Of a stretch of DNA of 64,000 bases, positions 15,614-24,124 are shown piece after piece. Source of the DNA: Thermobifida halotolerans (GTDB taxonomy: Bacteria; Actinomycetota; Actinomycetes; Streptosporangiales; Streptosporangiaceae). Position numbers and translations under genes: made by a program. Numbering within the stretch: position 1 is the stretch's first letter; each line of letters opens with the position of its first letter. The notes under the pieces were generated by a model. That model did not search any database. It saw only the letters and a list, made by a program, of their open reading frames with translations, and had not been told where the DNA came from. Location of the stretch: contig NZ_CP063196.1 of the NCBI RefSeq assembly GCF_003574835.2, forward strand, positions 3,162,001 through 3,226,000, given 5' to 3'.

Positions 15614-16747
15614 TTGTCCAGCGGCCGTTCGAGGTCCACGAGCGTCGTGGCCCTGCTCGCAGACGTACCGAGCACGGGCCACCTCGGCGATGCCCGGGCA
15701 CGGCGCTTCCCGCTGGGCGGCGACGACCTCGCCGCCCAGACCGGCGAGTTCATCGACTTCGCCGCCCACCACGTCACCCACGGCAGGAAGGTCGTCGCCC
15801 TCTACCCCCGGTGGCAGGGCGGTCGGGCCGAACGCGCCGTCCGGTTCGCCCGCGGCGCGCTGCGCACCGACCACATCGCCGCCGTCCCCGTGGACGTGTC
15901 GCCACTGGCGCTCTCGCTCCTGGCCGACCAGGTCGCCTATCTGGCCCCCTACCTACCGGCCGGTCTGGTCGCCGAACTCGCCGACGAACTCGCCTCCCAC
16001 GTCCTGGCCGGCGGCTGGCTCAGGAGCGTCGCCAACCTCTCCACCATTCCCATCACGGTCAAACAGCACATGGGCTCCTTCGCACCGGGTGTGGCCTTCC
16101 TCGCCTTCTGCGCCCCGGTCAAGCGAGTGGGCCGGGTGAAGAAGACCGACCCCGCGGCGAACATCCCGTTCCTCCCCGTGAACCCGGTGCAGATCCTGGT
16201 CTCCGCGGGCGGGGACGCCGACCGCACCGCCTTCGACACGCAGTTCCTCCCCGTGGTCGGCGCCACGGCCATGCGCGAACTCCCCGAACAGCCGCTCGGT
16301 GCCACCTACTGGGGCTCCCCCAGGTACGTCGAGTTCGTGGTGTTCAGCGCACACCAGGACGCGCTGGCCCACCCCGTGCGCGCCCTGCGCTCCACCACCT
16401 GCGCGTGGTGCGGCGAACGAGTCGTCGGTCCCCGCTGCCGGTTCTGCGGAGCCGCCAACCAGACCCCGGCGGGACGGCCGCCCGCCCACCGCGGGGCGGC
16501 CCCACCGCTGTCCTCCCCTTCCGCGCCCCCCGCCGCAGCGCCTCCGCGGGGAACGCCCCCTTCCCCCTCCGGCCCTCCGCCCCCGTCCGGTCCGCGCGTC
16601 CCCGGACCGCCTCCCCACCCGTCCTCTCCCGCAGGCCCCCCGAGCCCTCCGGAAGCGAACGGCCGCCCCCGCCCACAACCGCTCCCCCCGTCCCCCGTCC
16701 CACGCACCGAGACCGGGCCCGTGCCGGAATACCGTCCGGCACGGTGA
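15614..16747 (+). CDS. Tad-linked hypothetical protein with C-terminal zinc ribbon
   Basis: The 377-residue protein starts at TTG 15614 with GGGAG 9 nt upstream. Residues 1-240 form an alpha/beta domain without recognisable catalytic motif (FIDFAAHHVTHGRKVVALYPRW, FLAFCAPVKRVGR). Residues about 265-285 hold a CAWCG-x6-CRFCG zinc ribbon. The last 90 residues are very Pro/Ser-rich and probably disordered. There is no signal peptide or membrane helix. It is the first gene of the co-directional Tad run, 66 bp before cpaB, so a role in pilus expression or assembly is likely by context only. Confidence 0.7.
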   Translation: MSSGRSRSTSVVALLADVPSTGHLGDARARRFPLGGDDLAAQTGEFIDFAAHHVTHGRKVVALYPRWQGGRAERAVRFARGALRTDHIAAVPVDVSPLALSLLADQVAYLAPYLPAGLVAELADELASHVLAGGWLRSVANLSTIPITVKQHMGSFAPGVAFLAFCAPVKRVGRVKKTDPAANIPFLPVNPVQILVSAGGDADRTAFDTQFLPVVGATAMRELPEQPLGATYWGSPRYVEFVVFSAHQDALAHPVRALRSTTCAWCGERVVGPRCRFCGAANQTPAGRPPAHRGAAPPLSSPSAPPAAAPPRGTPPSPSGPPPPSGPRVPGPPPHPSSPAGPPSPPEANGRPRPQPLPPSPVPRTETGPVPEYRPAR

Positions 16748-16813
16748 ACCCGGCGGTCGCCGCCCTGTCCTCCCGTCCCAGCACCGCCTGGTCAGAACTA
16801 GAAATGGAGCGCC

Positions 16814-17599
16814 ATGAACCCCCGTCAACGACGCGGCGTTCTGCTCATGATCGTCGCCGCCCTCGGCGCGGTCCTCGTGTTCTTCACCGTCGTCTCGTAC
16901 GTCAACACGCTCAGCAGCGAACTGGGCACCTACCGGACGGTTCTGCGGCTCACCCAGGATGTCGACCCCTACCAGCCGATCACCGAGGACATGGTCGAGC
17001 CCTACGAGGTCCCCGCCAAGTTCTTCGACGAGGAGGTCTTCCTGACGAACCTGGCCGAGGCCGACGAGTCCCTGACCCAACCGGGCAGTGAGGCGGTCTC
17101 CTCGACCTTCCTGCAGGAGGGCACACTGCTGCAGAAGAGCATGGTCATCCCCGCCCCCGCGCTGGAGAGCGGAGAGCGCGAGATCGCGATCATGATCAAC
17201 GCCGAGACCGGTGTGGCGGGGAAGGTGTCCCGCCAGTCCAGAGTGGACGTCTACGCCACCTTCCAGCCCAACGACCAGTCCAACGCCTGCGCGGTCCGCA
17301 TCCTCACCGACGTGGAGGTGCTCGACGTGGGAGACATCGGGTCGCAGATCGACGCGCAGACCGGCGGCACCAACGCGGTCGTCCCGGTCACCTTCCGGCT
17401 CACCCCCGAACAGGCGCTCCAACTCACCTACGCCGAGGCGTTCGCCTCCAAACTCCGCCTGGCACTGGTCAGCGCGCAGGGCTCGGGCGCCCCGGGCGAC
17501 CTCGACTTCTGCGCCGAGGACCAGTTGGCCGCCATCGGACAGCAGGGCGACGAGGACGGAACGGACAGCGACCCGAGCGGCACCACCGGCGGCAACTGA
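16814..17599 (+). CDS. cpaB: Flp pilus assembly protein CpaB/RcpC
   Basis: This 261-residue protein is anchored by one N-terminal helix (about residues 8-28, GVLLMIVAALGAVLVFFTVVSYV). A SAF-like domain follows (about 45-115: 'DVDPYQPITEDMVEPYEVP', 'STFLQEGTLLQKSMV'), then a CpaB/RcpC domain ('IAIMINAETGVAGKVSRQSRVDVYATF', about 130-230). The tail is Asp/Gly/Ser-rich. In Gram-negative Tad systems CpaB sits near the secretin; here, with no outer membrane, it presumably acts outside the membrane as a periplasm-like scaffold. Start ATG 16814 has GGAGC nearby. It is 40 bp upstream of the TadZ fusion. Confidence 0.88.
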   Translation: MNPRQRRGVLLMIVAALGAVLVFFTVVSYVNTLSSELGTYRTVLRLTQDVDPYQPITEDMVEPYEVPAKFFDEEVFLTNLAEADESLTQPGSEAVSSTFLQEGTLLQKSMVIPAPALESGEREIAIMINAETGVAGKVSRQSRVDVYATFQPNDQSNACAVRILTDVEVLDVGDIGSQIDAQTGGTNAVVPVTFRLTPEQALQLTYAEAFASKLRLALVSAQGSGAPGDLDFCAEDQLAAIGQQGDEDGTDSDPSGTTGGN

Positions 17600-17639
17600 T
17601 GGCGACCACCCCTTCCGAGTCTCTGCGGGGCGATGACGG

Positions 17640-19247
17640 ATGAGCACATACCAGGTCCTGATCGGCGTTCCCACCGACGAACTGGAGGACGTCCTCACGG
17701 CCAGGTTCGAGGAGATCCCCGACGCCGGCGTCGTGGGCGTGCACCGCTCGTCCCGGGAACTCGTCGAGAGTGTGGCCGGCATCCCCGGTCTCGACGTGGT
17801 ACTGGTCCACGGGGATCTCGGCCCGATACCGGTGTTCGACCTCATCCGGGACATCTCCCGCAGCCACCCCCAGCTCGCGGTCATCCTGATCGTGGACGAG
17901 GCGGCGCCCGACACCTTCACCAACGCCATGGAGGCGGGCGCGCGCGGCCTCCTCCAGAGCGACGCCACGGTCGACGAGCTCAGAGCCCGGGTCGCCCACG
18001 CGGCCGAGTGGTCACGGACCCTGCGCCGCCATCTGGAGGCCGCCTCCCTGGACCTTCCACTGCCGGGGCGCCGCGGCCAGATCGTCACGCTGACCGGCGC
18101 CAAGGGCGGGGTGGGCACCACCACCACCGCGATCCACCTGGCCAGGGTCGCGGCCAAGGCGGGCCGGATGGTCTGCCTGGTCGACCTCGACCTGCAGTCC
18201 GGCGACATCCCCGGCTACTACGACCTCAAGCACCGCCGCAGCATCGTGGACCTGGTCGAGGCCGCCGACGACATCAGCGCCGCCATGCTCGCCGAGACCC
18301 TCCACGTCCACCACGACGGGCCGCACATCCTGCTGGCTCCCGTGCACGGCGAACACGGCGAGGACGTCACCGCGCGCGCGGCCCGCCAGATCCTGGGGGC
18401 GCTGCGCTCACGCTACGACCTGGTGATCATCGACTGCGGTTCCTCCGTCAACGACGCGACCGCGATGGCGGTGGAACTGTCCGACACCTCGGTGGTACTG
18501 GTCACCCCCGACCTTCCGGCGCTGCGCGGAGCCCAGCGGCTCATCGCGATGTGGGGGCGCCTGCAGATCCGCGACACCAAGAACGTCACGGCCCTGCTGA
18601 CCCGCCACAGCCGGAGGAACGAGATCCAACCCGACTTCGCCCGCAAACTGCTGGGCACCGAGATGCTGCGCACCACCGTCCCCGCCGCCTACCGCGCGCT
18701 GGAGGAGGCGTCCAACACCGGAACCCCCGACCGGCTCACCGACGAGGGACTGCTCAAGGCGTTCGGTCGGCTCGCCGCAGAACTGGGAATGCTCACCCCG
18801 GCCCACGACGGCGGTCCCGCCGCCCCCCTGGGGGAGGCCGCCGAGGGGGTGTCGGCGCGCCGCCTGCGCGGCAGGGGGGATTCCGGCGCCTCGATCGTGG
18901 AGTTCGCCTCACTCGTGCCGTTCCTGGGGCTGGCCCTGTTACTGGCCTGGCAGATCGTCCTTCTCGGAGTGACCGGTCTGTACGCCTCGCACGCGGCCGG
19001 CGAAGGCGCCCGGCAGGCGTCCATCACCCCCGACGACTCCGAGGCGATCCTGGAGGCGGCCACCAAACGGGTGCTTCCCCCCTGGGACGAGGAGGGAACC
19101 TTCCGGCTGGAGCAGGTCGCGGTGGACGGCAACACCTACGTCGAGGTGACGATCGCGATGCCGGCGGTGCTGCCGGGCGTGGACAGCCCCTGGGACATCA
19201 GCAGCCGGTCACTGGTCTTCCCGGAGGGGGGAACCGATGCCGCGTAG
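17640..19247 (+). CDS. TadZ/CpaE ATPase fused to a C-terminal TadE-like pseudopilin
   Basis: This is one continuous 535-codon frame. Residues 1-130 are an atypical receiver-like domain (VLIGVPTDELEDVL, DVVLVHGDLGPIPVFDLI). Residues about 145-385 are a MinD-type ATPase with deviant Walker A GAKGGVGTTTT (about 154-164) and Walker B-like YDLVIIDCGSS. This is the usual end of TadZ, which localises Tad machines. Here the frame continues into RGDSGASIVEFASLVPF (cleavage-type Gly416, Glu421), a hydrophobic helix and a TadE-like periplasmic domain to residue 535. An internal GTG at 18849 (codon 404) has purine-rich sequence upstream and could give a separate TadE. The 3' end overlaps the next tadE-like gene by 11 bp. 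A rare TTA Leu codon lies in the helix. Confidence 0.88.
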   Translation: MSTYQVLIGVPTDELEDVLTARFEEIPDAGVVGVHRSSRELVESVAGIPGLDVVLVHGDLGPIPVFDLIRDISRSHPQLAVILIVDEAAPDTFTNAMEAGARGLLQSDATVDELRARVAHAAEWSRTLRRHLEAASLDLPLPGRRGQIVTLTGAKGGVGTTTTAIHLARVAAKAGRMVCLVDLDLQSGDIPGYYDLKHRRSIVDLVEAADDISAAMLAETLHVHHDGPHILLAPVHGEHGEDVTARAARQILGALRSRYDLVIIDCGSSVNDATAMAVELSDTSVVLVTPDLPALRGAQRLIAMWGRLQIRDTKNVTALLTRHSRRNEIQPDFARKLLGTEMLRTTVPAAYRALEEASNTGTPDRLTDEGLLKAFGRLAAELGMLTPAHDGGPAAPLGEAAEGVSARRLRGRGDSGASIVEFASLVPFLGLALLLAWQIVLLGVTGLYASHAAGEGARQASITPDDSEAILEAATKRVLPPWDEEGTFRLEQVAVDGNTYVEVTIAMPAVLPGVDSPWDISSRSLVFPEGGTDAA

Positions 19248-19623
19248 CCCCTCCCGCTCCGGTCGCCGCAGACCCGGCCGCCGTGACGACCGCGGCTCCC
19301 AGATCCTGGAGTTCGCCGTCTATTTTCCGCTGTTCCTTCTGATGGCGGCGGTCGCGTTCGAGGTGTTCCTCGCGTTCGTCGCCGTGGAGCACGCCGAGAA
19401 CGCCGCCCGCGTCGGTGCCCGCACGGTGCAGCGGGACGGCCCCCTCGGCGCGGTCGGGGTGATCCGGGACGCGCTCCCGGACTGGCTGGACGACGCCCAG
19501 GTCCGCGCGGGGGTCACCGCCGACCGCACCGCCTACGCCGAGGTCGAGATCGCCCTCCCCCTCTTCTTCGAGGTGGCCGACCTCGACTACACCGTGGTCC
19601 GTCGCGTGGACATGGCCGCATGA
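19237..19623 (+). CDS. TadE/TadF-like minor pseudopilin
   Basis: The 128-residue protein has a basic leader (MPRSPSRSGRRRPGRRDDRG) and a prepilin-type site after Gly20 followed by SQILEFAVYF, with Glu at +5. A hydrophobic helix (FPLFLLMAAVAFEVFLAFVAV) follows, then a short extracytoplasmic domain. This fits TadE/TadF minor pilins, which are processed by the prepilin peptidase and needed for Flp assembly. It overlaps the preceding gene by 11 bp, implying coupled translation, and is followed 40 bp later by the ATPase gene. Confidence 0.85.
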   Translation: MPRSPSRSGRRRPGRRDDRGSQILEFAVYFPLFLLMAAVAFEVFLAFVAVEHAENAARVGARTVQRDGPLGAVGVIRDALPDWLDDAQVRAGVTADRTAYAEVEIALPLFFEVADLDYTVVRRVDMAA

Positions 19624-19663
19624 TCTCCTTTCGAACACTTCTCCGCTTCACCGGGTAGGGCTC

Positions 19664-21016
19664 ATGGCACTCAAGGACCGTCTCAACGAGGACCGCATCG
19701 CCGACCAGCACGCCGACCGCGGCAGCGTCGCCCACTGGCGCCAGCGTCTGCTGAGTGAGATCAACCTCGACGACCTGGCCATGCTCAGCCTCGAGCAGCG
19801 CCGCATCCGCCTGGAGAAGGTCGTCGGCCACATCCTGTCCCGCGAGGGGCCGGTGCTGTCCGACCGGGAACGCAGCAACATGATCCGCCGGGTCGTGGAC
19901 GAGGCGCTGGGCCTGGGAGTGCTCGAACCGCTGCTGGCCGACGAGAGCGTCACCGAGATCATGGTCAACGGCCCCGACAACATCTTCGTGGAACGCCGCG
20001 GCCGGGTCGAGCGCCTCGAGACCACCTTCGCCAGCGAGGAGCAGCTCTACCAGACCATCGACCGGATCGTCTCCGCGGTGAACCGCCGGGTCGACGAGTC
20101 CAGTCCGATGGTGGACGCCCGGCTGCCCACCGGTGAGCGGGTCAACGTGATCATTCCGCCGCTGTCGCTGTCGGGGCCGGTCATCACGATCCGCCGTTTC
20201 CCCAAACCCTTCACCTTCGAGCAGCTGGTCTCCATGGGCAGCATCGACCAGGCCACCGGGGTGCTGCTGTCCTCGCTGATCCGCGCCCGTCTCAACGTGG
20301 TCGTCTCGGGCGGCACCGGCACCGGCAAGACCACCTTCCTGAACGCGCTGTCGGCGTTCGTGCCCTCCCACGAACGCATCATCACCATCGAGGACTCCGC
20401 CGAACTGCAACTGCAGCAGGAGCACGTACTGCGGTTGGAGTCGCGCCCGCCCAACATCGAGGGCGAGGGCGCCATCACCATCCGCGACCTGGTGCGCAAC
20501 TCGCTGCGCATGCGTCCCGACCGCATCATCGTCGGTGAGGTCCGCGGCCCCGAGACCCTCGACATGCTCCAGGCGATGAACACCGGCCACGACGGCTCCC
20601 TGACCACCGTGCACGCCAACTCCTCCCACGACGCCGTGCACCGTCTGCTGACTCTGGCCTCCATGAGCGAGGTCAAGGTCCCCTTCGAGGCACTACGCGA
20701 CCAGATCAACGCGGCGATCGACGTCATCGTGCACCTGTCCCGGTACCCGGACGGATCCCGCCGGGTGGCCGAGGTGTCGATGGTGGCCTCCACCCGCCAC
20801 GAGGAGTTCCGCCTCGAACCGCTGCTGCGCTTCGAGGCGCACCGCTACGAGACGGGCCGCAGGGTCACCGGCGACTTCCGCCGTTTTCCGCTGCCCCGGA
20901 ACATCGCCTCGCGCCTCCACAGCTCGGGCGAGACGGTTCCGGCGGCGTTCGGCGTCCGGTCCGCGCACTCCGCCCCGTTCCCCAACGGTCTGTCCTCCCC
21001 CGGAGGTTCGCTGTGA
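19664..21016 (+). CDS. cpaF: Tad pilus assembly/secretion ATPase TadA (CpaF)
   Basis: This 450-residue hexameric motor belongs to the GspE/VirB11 superfamily and energises Flp pilus assembly at the inner face of the membrane. The N-terminal domain (about 1-130) is followed by the catalytic core: 'ESVTEIMVNGPDNIFVERRG', Walker A GGTGTGKTT (about 216-224), Asp box 'ITIEDSAELQLQQEH', Walker B RIIVGEVRGPE, and the His box TGHDGSLTTVHAN. The final 40 residues are not conserved. It overlaps the tadB start by 4 bp. Confidence 0.96.
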   Translation: MALKDRLNEDRIADQHADRGSVAHWRQRLLSEINLDDLAMLSLEQRRIRLEKVVGHILSREGPVLSDRERSNMIRRVVDEALGLGVLEPLLADESVTEIMVNGPDNIFVERRGRVERLETTFASEEQLYQTIDRIVSAVNRRVDESSPMVDARLPTGERVNVIIPPLSLSGPVITIRRFPKPFTFEQLVSMGSIDQATGVLLSSLIRARLNVVVSGGTGTGKTTFLNALSAFVPSHERIITIEDSAELQLQQEHVLRLESRPPNIEGEGAITIRDLVRNSLRMRPDRIIVGEVRGPETLDMLQAMNTGHDGSLTTVHANSSHDAVHRLLTLASMSEVKVPFEALRDQINAAIDVIVHLSRYPDGSRRVAEVSMVASTRHEEFRLEPLLRFEAHRYETGRRVTGDFRRFPLPRNIASRLHSSGETVPAAFGVRSAHSAPFPNGLSSPGGSL

Positions 21017-21942
21017 TCTACCCGCTGGTCATCATGCTGGTCACGATCGCCGTCCTGGCCGTGGCCGTGTGGGGCTTCCTCGTCTACATGGACGGCGTGG
21101 CGCAGCGCCGGCTGCTGGCCGCACGCAGCGTGCTGGACGAGGTGGAGCGGCGGGCCAACACCCCGCTGGCGCGTCTGGACGTGTGGCTGCGCCGCACCGG
21201 CCCGGGCCACCAGGTCGAGATCCGGCTGGCCCGCGCGGGAGTCAAGACGAGGGTCGCCACCTTCGTGCTGCTGCTGACGGGCACGGCGGTGGCCGCGGTC
21301 GTCCTGGTCTGGCAGGTCCTCGCCCCGCTGCTGGGCGTGCTCGCGGCCGGTCTGGTGGGTTTCCTGTTCCTGGCCTACCTGCGCCAGCAGGAGGAGAAAC
21401 GCCGTGAGCTGTTCACCGCGCAACTGCCGGAGCTGGCCCGTGTGCTGTCCAACGCCACCCAGGCGGGGCTGGCGCTGCCCACCGCGATCGACATGGCCGC
21501 CGACGAGCTGGACGATCCGGCGGGAACGGAGCTGCGCCGTGTCGCCGAACTGCTCAAGGTCGGCCAGCCCCTGGAGAGCGCCCTCGTCGACCTGCGGGAG
21601 CGGATGCCCTCACGGGAGATCGGGGTGCTGGTGTCCACCCTGCTGGTCTCGTCCCGTTCCGGCGGCGCCCTGGTCACCGCGCTGCGCACCATCTCCGAGA
21701 CGCTGGAGAACCGCAAGGAGAACCGGCGTGAGGTCCACACGATCCTGAGCGAGACCACCAGCACGGCGTGGGCGCTGCTGATCATGGGCATCGGGTCGCT
21801 GTTCCTGCTGAACGCGCTCATGCCGGGGTCGGTGCAGCGGATGACGGAGACCCCCGCCGGACTGGCCGTCCTCGCCGTCTCCCTCTCCCTGTTCGGTGTC
21901 GGGTTCGTGGCGATCCGTCGCCTGGCCCGCATGGACTCCTGA
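21013..21942 (+). CDS. tadB: Tad pilus platform protein TadB
   Basis: The 309-residue polytopic inner-membrane protein has a T2SSF (GspF-like) domain. There is one N-terminal helix (about 2-24), a pair of helices at about 76-122, a cytoplasmic T2SSF segment ('FTAQLPELARVLSNATQAGLALPTAIDMAADEL', 'LLVSSRSGGALVTALRTISETLENR') and two C-terminal helices. It forms the platform with TadC on which the TadA ATPase acts. The start is GTG 21013, overlapping the end of cpaF (GTGA), which implies coupled translation. Confidence 0.93.
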   Translation: MIYPLVIMLVTIAVLAVAVWGFLVYMDGVAQRRLLAARSVLDEVERRANTPLARLDVWLRRTGPGHQVEIRLARAGVKTRVATFVLLLTGTAVAAVVLVWQVLAPLLGVLAAGLVGFLFLAYLRQQEEKRRELFTAQLPELARVLSNATQAGLALPTAIDMAADELDDPAGTELRRVAELLKVGQPLESALVDLRERMPSREIGVLVSTLLVSSRSGGALVTALRTISETLENRKENRREVHTILSETTSTAWALLIMGIGSLFLLNALMPGSVQRMTETPAGLAVLAVSLSLFGVGFVAIRRLARMDS

Positions 21943-21989
21943 GCCCCCGTCCCGCCGCTCGGGCCCACCCCCTCGATCGGAGCTCTCCC

Positions 21990-22892
21990 ATGACCCTTGG
22001 TCTCCCCCTCGCCCTGGTGGCGGGGCTGGTCGGCGCGCTGTCCGTGGCCTGCTTCCTCTGGGGCGCCCACCTGGTGACCCGTCCAACCGCGGTCGCCGAG
22101 GACTTCGTTCCCGCCCTCCCGAAGAAGAAGCGAGAGGGCACGTTCCTCCTGCACCGCATCACCGAACTGCTGGGGCACCCCTTCGGCGCCACCCTGATGG
22201 ACCTGCTGGGCCCCGAGGGCCAGGCCCGGATCCAGAAACGTATCGACGAGGCGGGACGTCCCGGCGGGATCACCGTGCTGCGCTACGTCCGGCGCAAGAC
22301 GGGAGAGGTCCTGCTGTACGGCACGCTCGGGATCCTGTTCCTCCTCAACGACAGCCCCATGATCGCCCTGGTGGTCCTGGCCTTCACCCTGCTCAGCGAC
22401 ATCGTCCTGTACACCGCCAAGCAGCAGCGCATGGACGAGATCCAAAAGCAGCTGCCCGACTTCCTGGACGTCCTGGCGGTGACGGTGAGCGCGGGCCTGT
22501 CCTTCCGGCAGGCCCTGGCCCGGGTGGCCGACGCCATGCCGGGGCTGCTGGCGTCGGAGTTCCGGCTCGCGCTACGCCAGATGGAACTGGGCAGCAGCAG
22601 ACGCGAGGCGTTCGAGACGCTGCGCCGACGCAACCCCAACGAGTCGCTGGGTCGGTTCGTCTCGGCCTTCCAGCAGGCCGAGGACCTCGGGGCGCCGCTG
22701 GCGCAGACCCTGCTGAACATCAGCCTGGACATGCGCCGCGAGGACGCCCAGTACCAGCGCCGCAAGGCGGTGCGTCTCAATCCCCGGGTGACCGTGATCA
22801 CCGCCGCCACGATGCTCCCGGGCCTGCTCCTCCTCATCGGAGGCGGTCTGTTCCTCGGCTCCGGGATCAACCTGGCCGCCTTCTTCGGATGA
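21990..22892 (+). CDS. tadC: Tad pilus platform protein TadC
   Basis: The 300-residue partner of TadB starts at ATG 21990, after GGAGCTCTCCC. The N-terminal helix is 'LALVAGLVGALSVACFLWGAHL'. Two central helices (about 112-150) are followed by a T2SSF domain ('IQKQLPDFLDVLAVTVSAGLSFRQALARVADAM', 'RFVSAFQQAEDLGAPLAQTL') and a C-terminal helix 'TMLPGLLLLIGGGLFLGSG'. It is separated by 47 bp from tadB and by 3 bp from the sensor kinase gene, so all are probably one transcript. Confidence 0.93.
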   Translation: MTLGLPLALVAGLVGALSVACFLWGAHLVTRPTAVAEDFVPALPKKKREGTFLLHRITELLGHPFGATLMDLLGPEGQARIQKRIDEAGRPGGITVLRYVRRKTGEVLLYGTLGILFLLNDSPMIALVVLAFTLLSDIVLYTAKQQRMDEIQKQLPDFLDVLAVTVSAGLSFRQALARVADAMPGLLASEFRLALRQMELGSSRREAFETLRRRNPNESLGRFVSAFQQAEDLGAPLAQTLLNISLDMRREDAQYQRRKAVRLNPRVTVITAATMLPGLLLLIGGGLFLGSGINLAAFFG

Positions 22893-22895
22893 GCC

Positions 22896-24101
22896 GTGGA
22901 CGAGAAGGGGACTCCCGCGCCGGTCCGGTCGACCGGACCGGTTCGGCTGCTCGTCCGGTTGCGCTTCCTGCTCACCGGTATCGCGCTGCTCCTGCTGCCT
23001 CCCGAACGGGTCTCCGTGGGAATCGTCGTGATGCTGACCGGCTACGCGGTGTTCTCCTGGCTGCTGTCCCGCTACTGGGAGCGGCTCTCGCCCCACGCGT
23101 CGCGCTGTCTCCCGCTGATCGTCGCCGACACCTTCGTCGCCTCGGCGATCCTGGGAGTGGGCGGCCCGTCGGGAGCCTTCTTCCTGGCCACGCTGTTCAC
23201 CAGCACCGCCGCGGGGGTGCGGTACGGGGTCAGGGGCGTGGCCGGAGTCTCCACCCTCCAGGTTCTCGGCTACCTGGCGGCGGTGTTCGTGCCCTCGGGC
23301 GGTCCGGTGGAGGCCGGAGCCACGGTCTGGACGGGGGTGCAGGTCGTCGTGGTCCATCCGCTGCTCTACCCGGTCGCCGGGCACATCGGGCTGCGGCTGC
23401 GCGGCCTGTTCGAGGAGTTGACGTCGGAGCAGGAACGGCGGCGTGTCGCGGAGCGTGCGGCGGCGGCGGCCGAGGAGCGCACCCGACTGGCCCGGGACAT
23501 GCACGACTCGGTGGCCAAGACCCTGCGGGGCATCGCCCTGGCCGCCCAGGCCCTGCCGCTCTGGCTGGAACGGGACCCCGAACGTGCGGCGGCCACCGCC
23601 GCGCAGGTGGTGGCCGCCGCCGGGACCGCGGTGCGGGAGATCCGGGAGCTCATCACGGACCTGCGGGAGAGCCCCGCTGGTCCGTCCGTCGCGGACGGCG
23701 TCGCCGCGGTGCTACGCGAGTGGTCCGCCCAGACCGGGGTGGCGGCCGGACTGTGCGTCCGTGGCACTCCGCTGCCGCTGCCGGTCGTCGCCCGGCACGA
23801 GACCGTCGCAGTGCTGCGCGAGGCCCTCACCAACATCGACCGGCACTCCGCGGCGGAGACCGTCACCGTGGAACTCGCCGCCGAGGCGGAACACCTGGTC
23901 ATGACGGTCCGTGACAACGGCCGGGGGTTCGATCCCGTCCTCCCCCTCCCCGGCCGCTACGGCCTGGTGGGCATGCGCGAACGCGCGGCCCGCGCCGGAG
24001 GCTCCCTGACCCTCACCTCGGCCACCGGATCGGGAACCACCGTGACCCTGCGTGTCCCGATGGCGGACACGCCCTCCGAAGACCGCGAGCCGTCCCCGTG
24101 A
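22896..24101 (+). CDS. NarL-family sensor histidine kinase in the Tad operon
   Basis: The 401-residue kinase starts at GTG 22896, only 3 bp after tadC. Residues about 15-165 contain several membrane helices with short loops and no recognised sensor domain. Residues about 190-260 are a HisKA_3 dimerisation domain with phospho-acceptor His203 in ARDMHDSVAKTLRG. Residues about 300-392 form a HATPase (N-box EALTNIDRHSAA, G1 VRDNGRGFD, G2 GLVGMRERAARAGG). It should phosphorylate the LuxR-type regulator encoded immediately downstream. Position inside the pilus operon suggests it senses an envelope or surface cue that controls pilus production. Confidence 0.92.
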   Translation: MDEKGTPAPVRSTGPVRLLVRLRFLLTGIALLLLPPERVSVGIVVMLTGYAVFSWLLSRYWERLSPHASRCLPLIVADTFVASAILGVGGPSGAFFLATLFTSTAAGVRYGVRGVAGVSTLQVLGYLAAVFVPSGGPVEAGATVWTGVQVVVVHPLLYPVAGHIGLRLRGLFEELTSEQERRRVAERAAAAAEERTRLARDMHDSVAKTLRGIALAAQALPLWLERDPERAAATAAQVVAAAGTAVREIRELITDLRESPAGPSVADGVAAVLREWSAQTGVAAGLCVRGTPLPLPVVARHETVAVLREALTNIDRHSAAETVTVELAAEAEHLVMTVRDNGRGFDPVLPLPGRYGLVGMRERAARAGGSLTLTSATGSGTTVTLRVPMADTPSEDREPSP

Positions 24102-24124
24102 TCCCGAAGGAGACTCCTCCCCCC

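Noticed and set aside
18785-18900. Frameshift or sequencing error creating the TadZ-TadE fusion
   Set aside because: The frame crosses the junction with normal codon use and no homopolymer irregularity beyond one run of G; I treat the fusion as real but flag it for resequencing.
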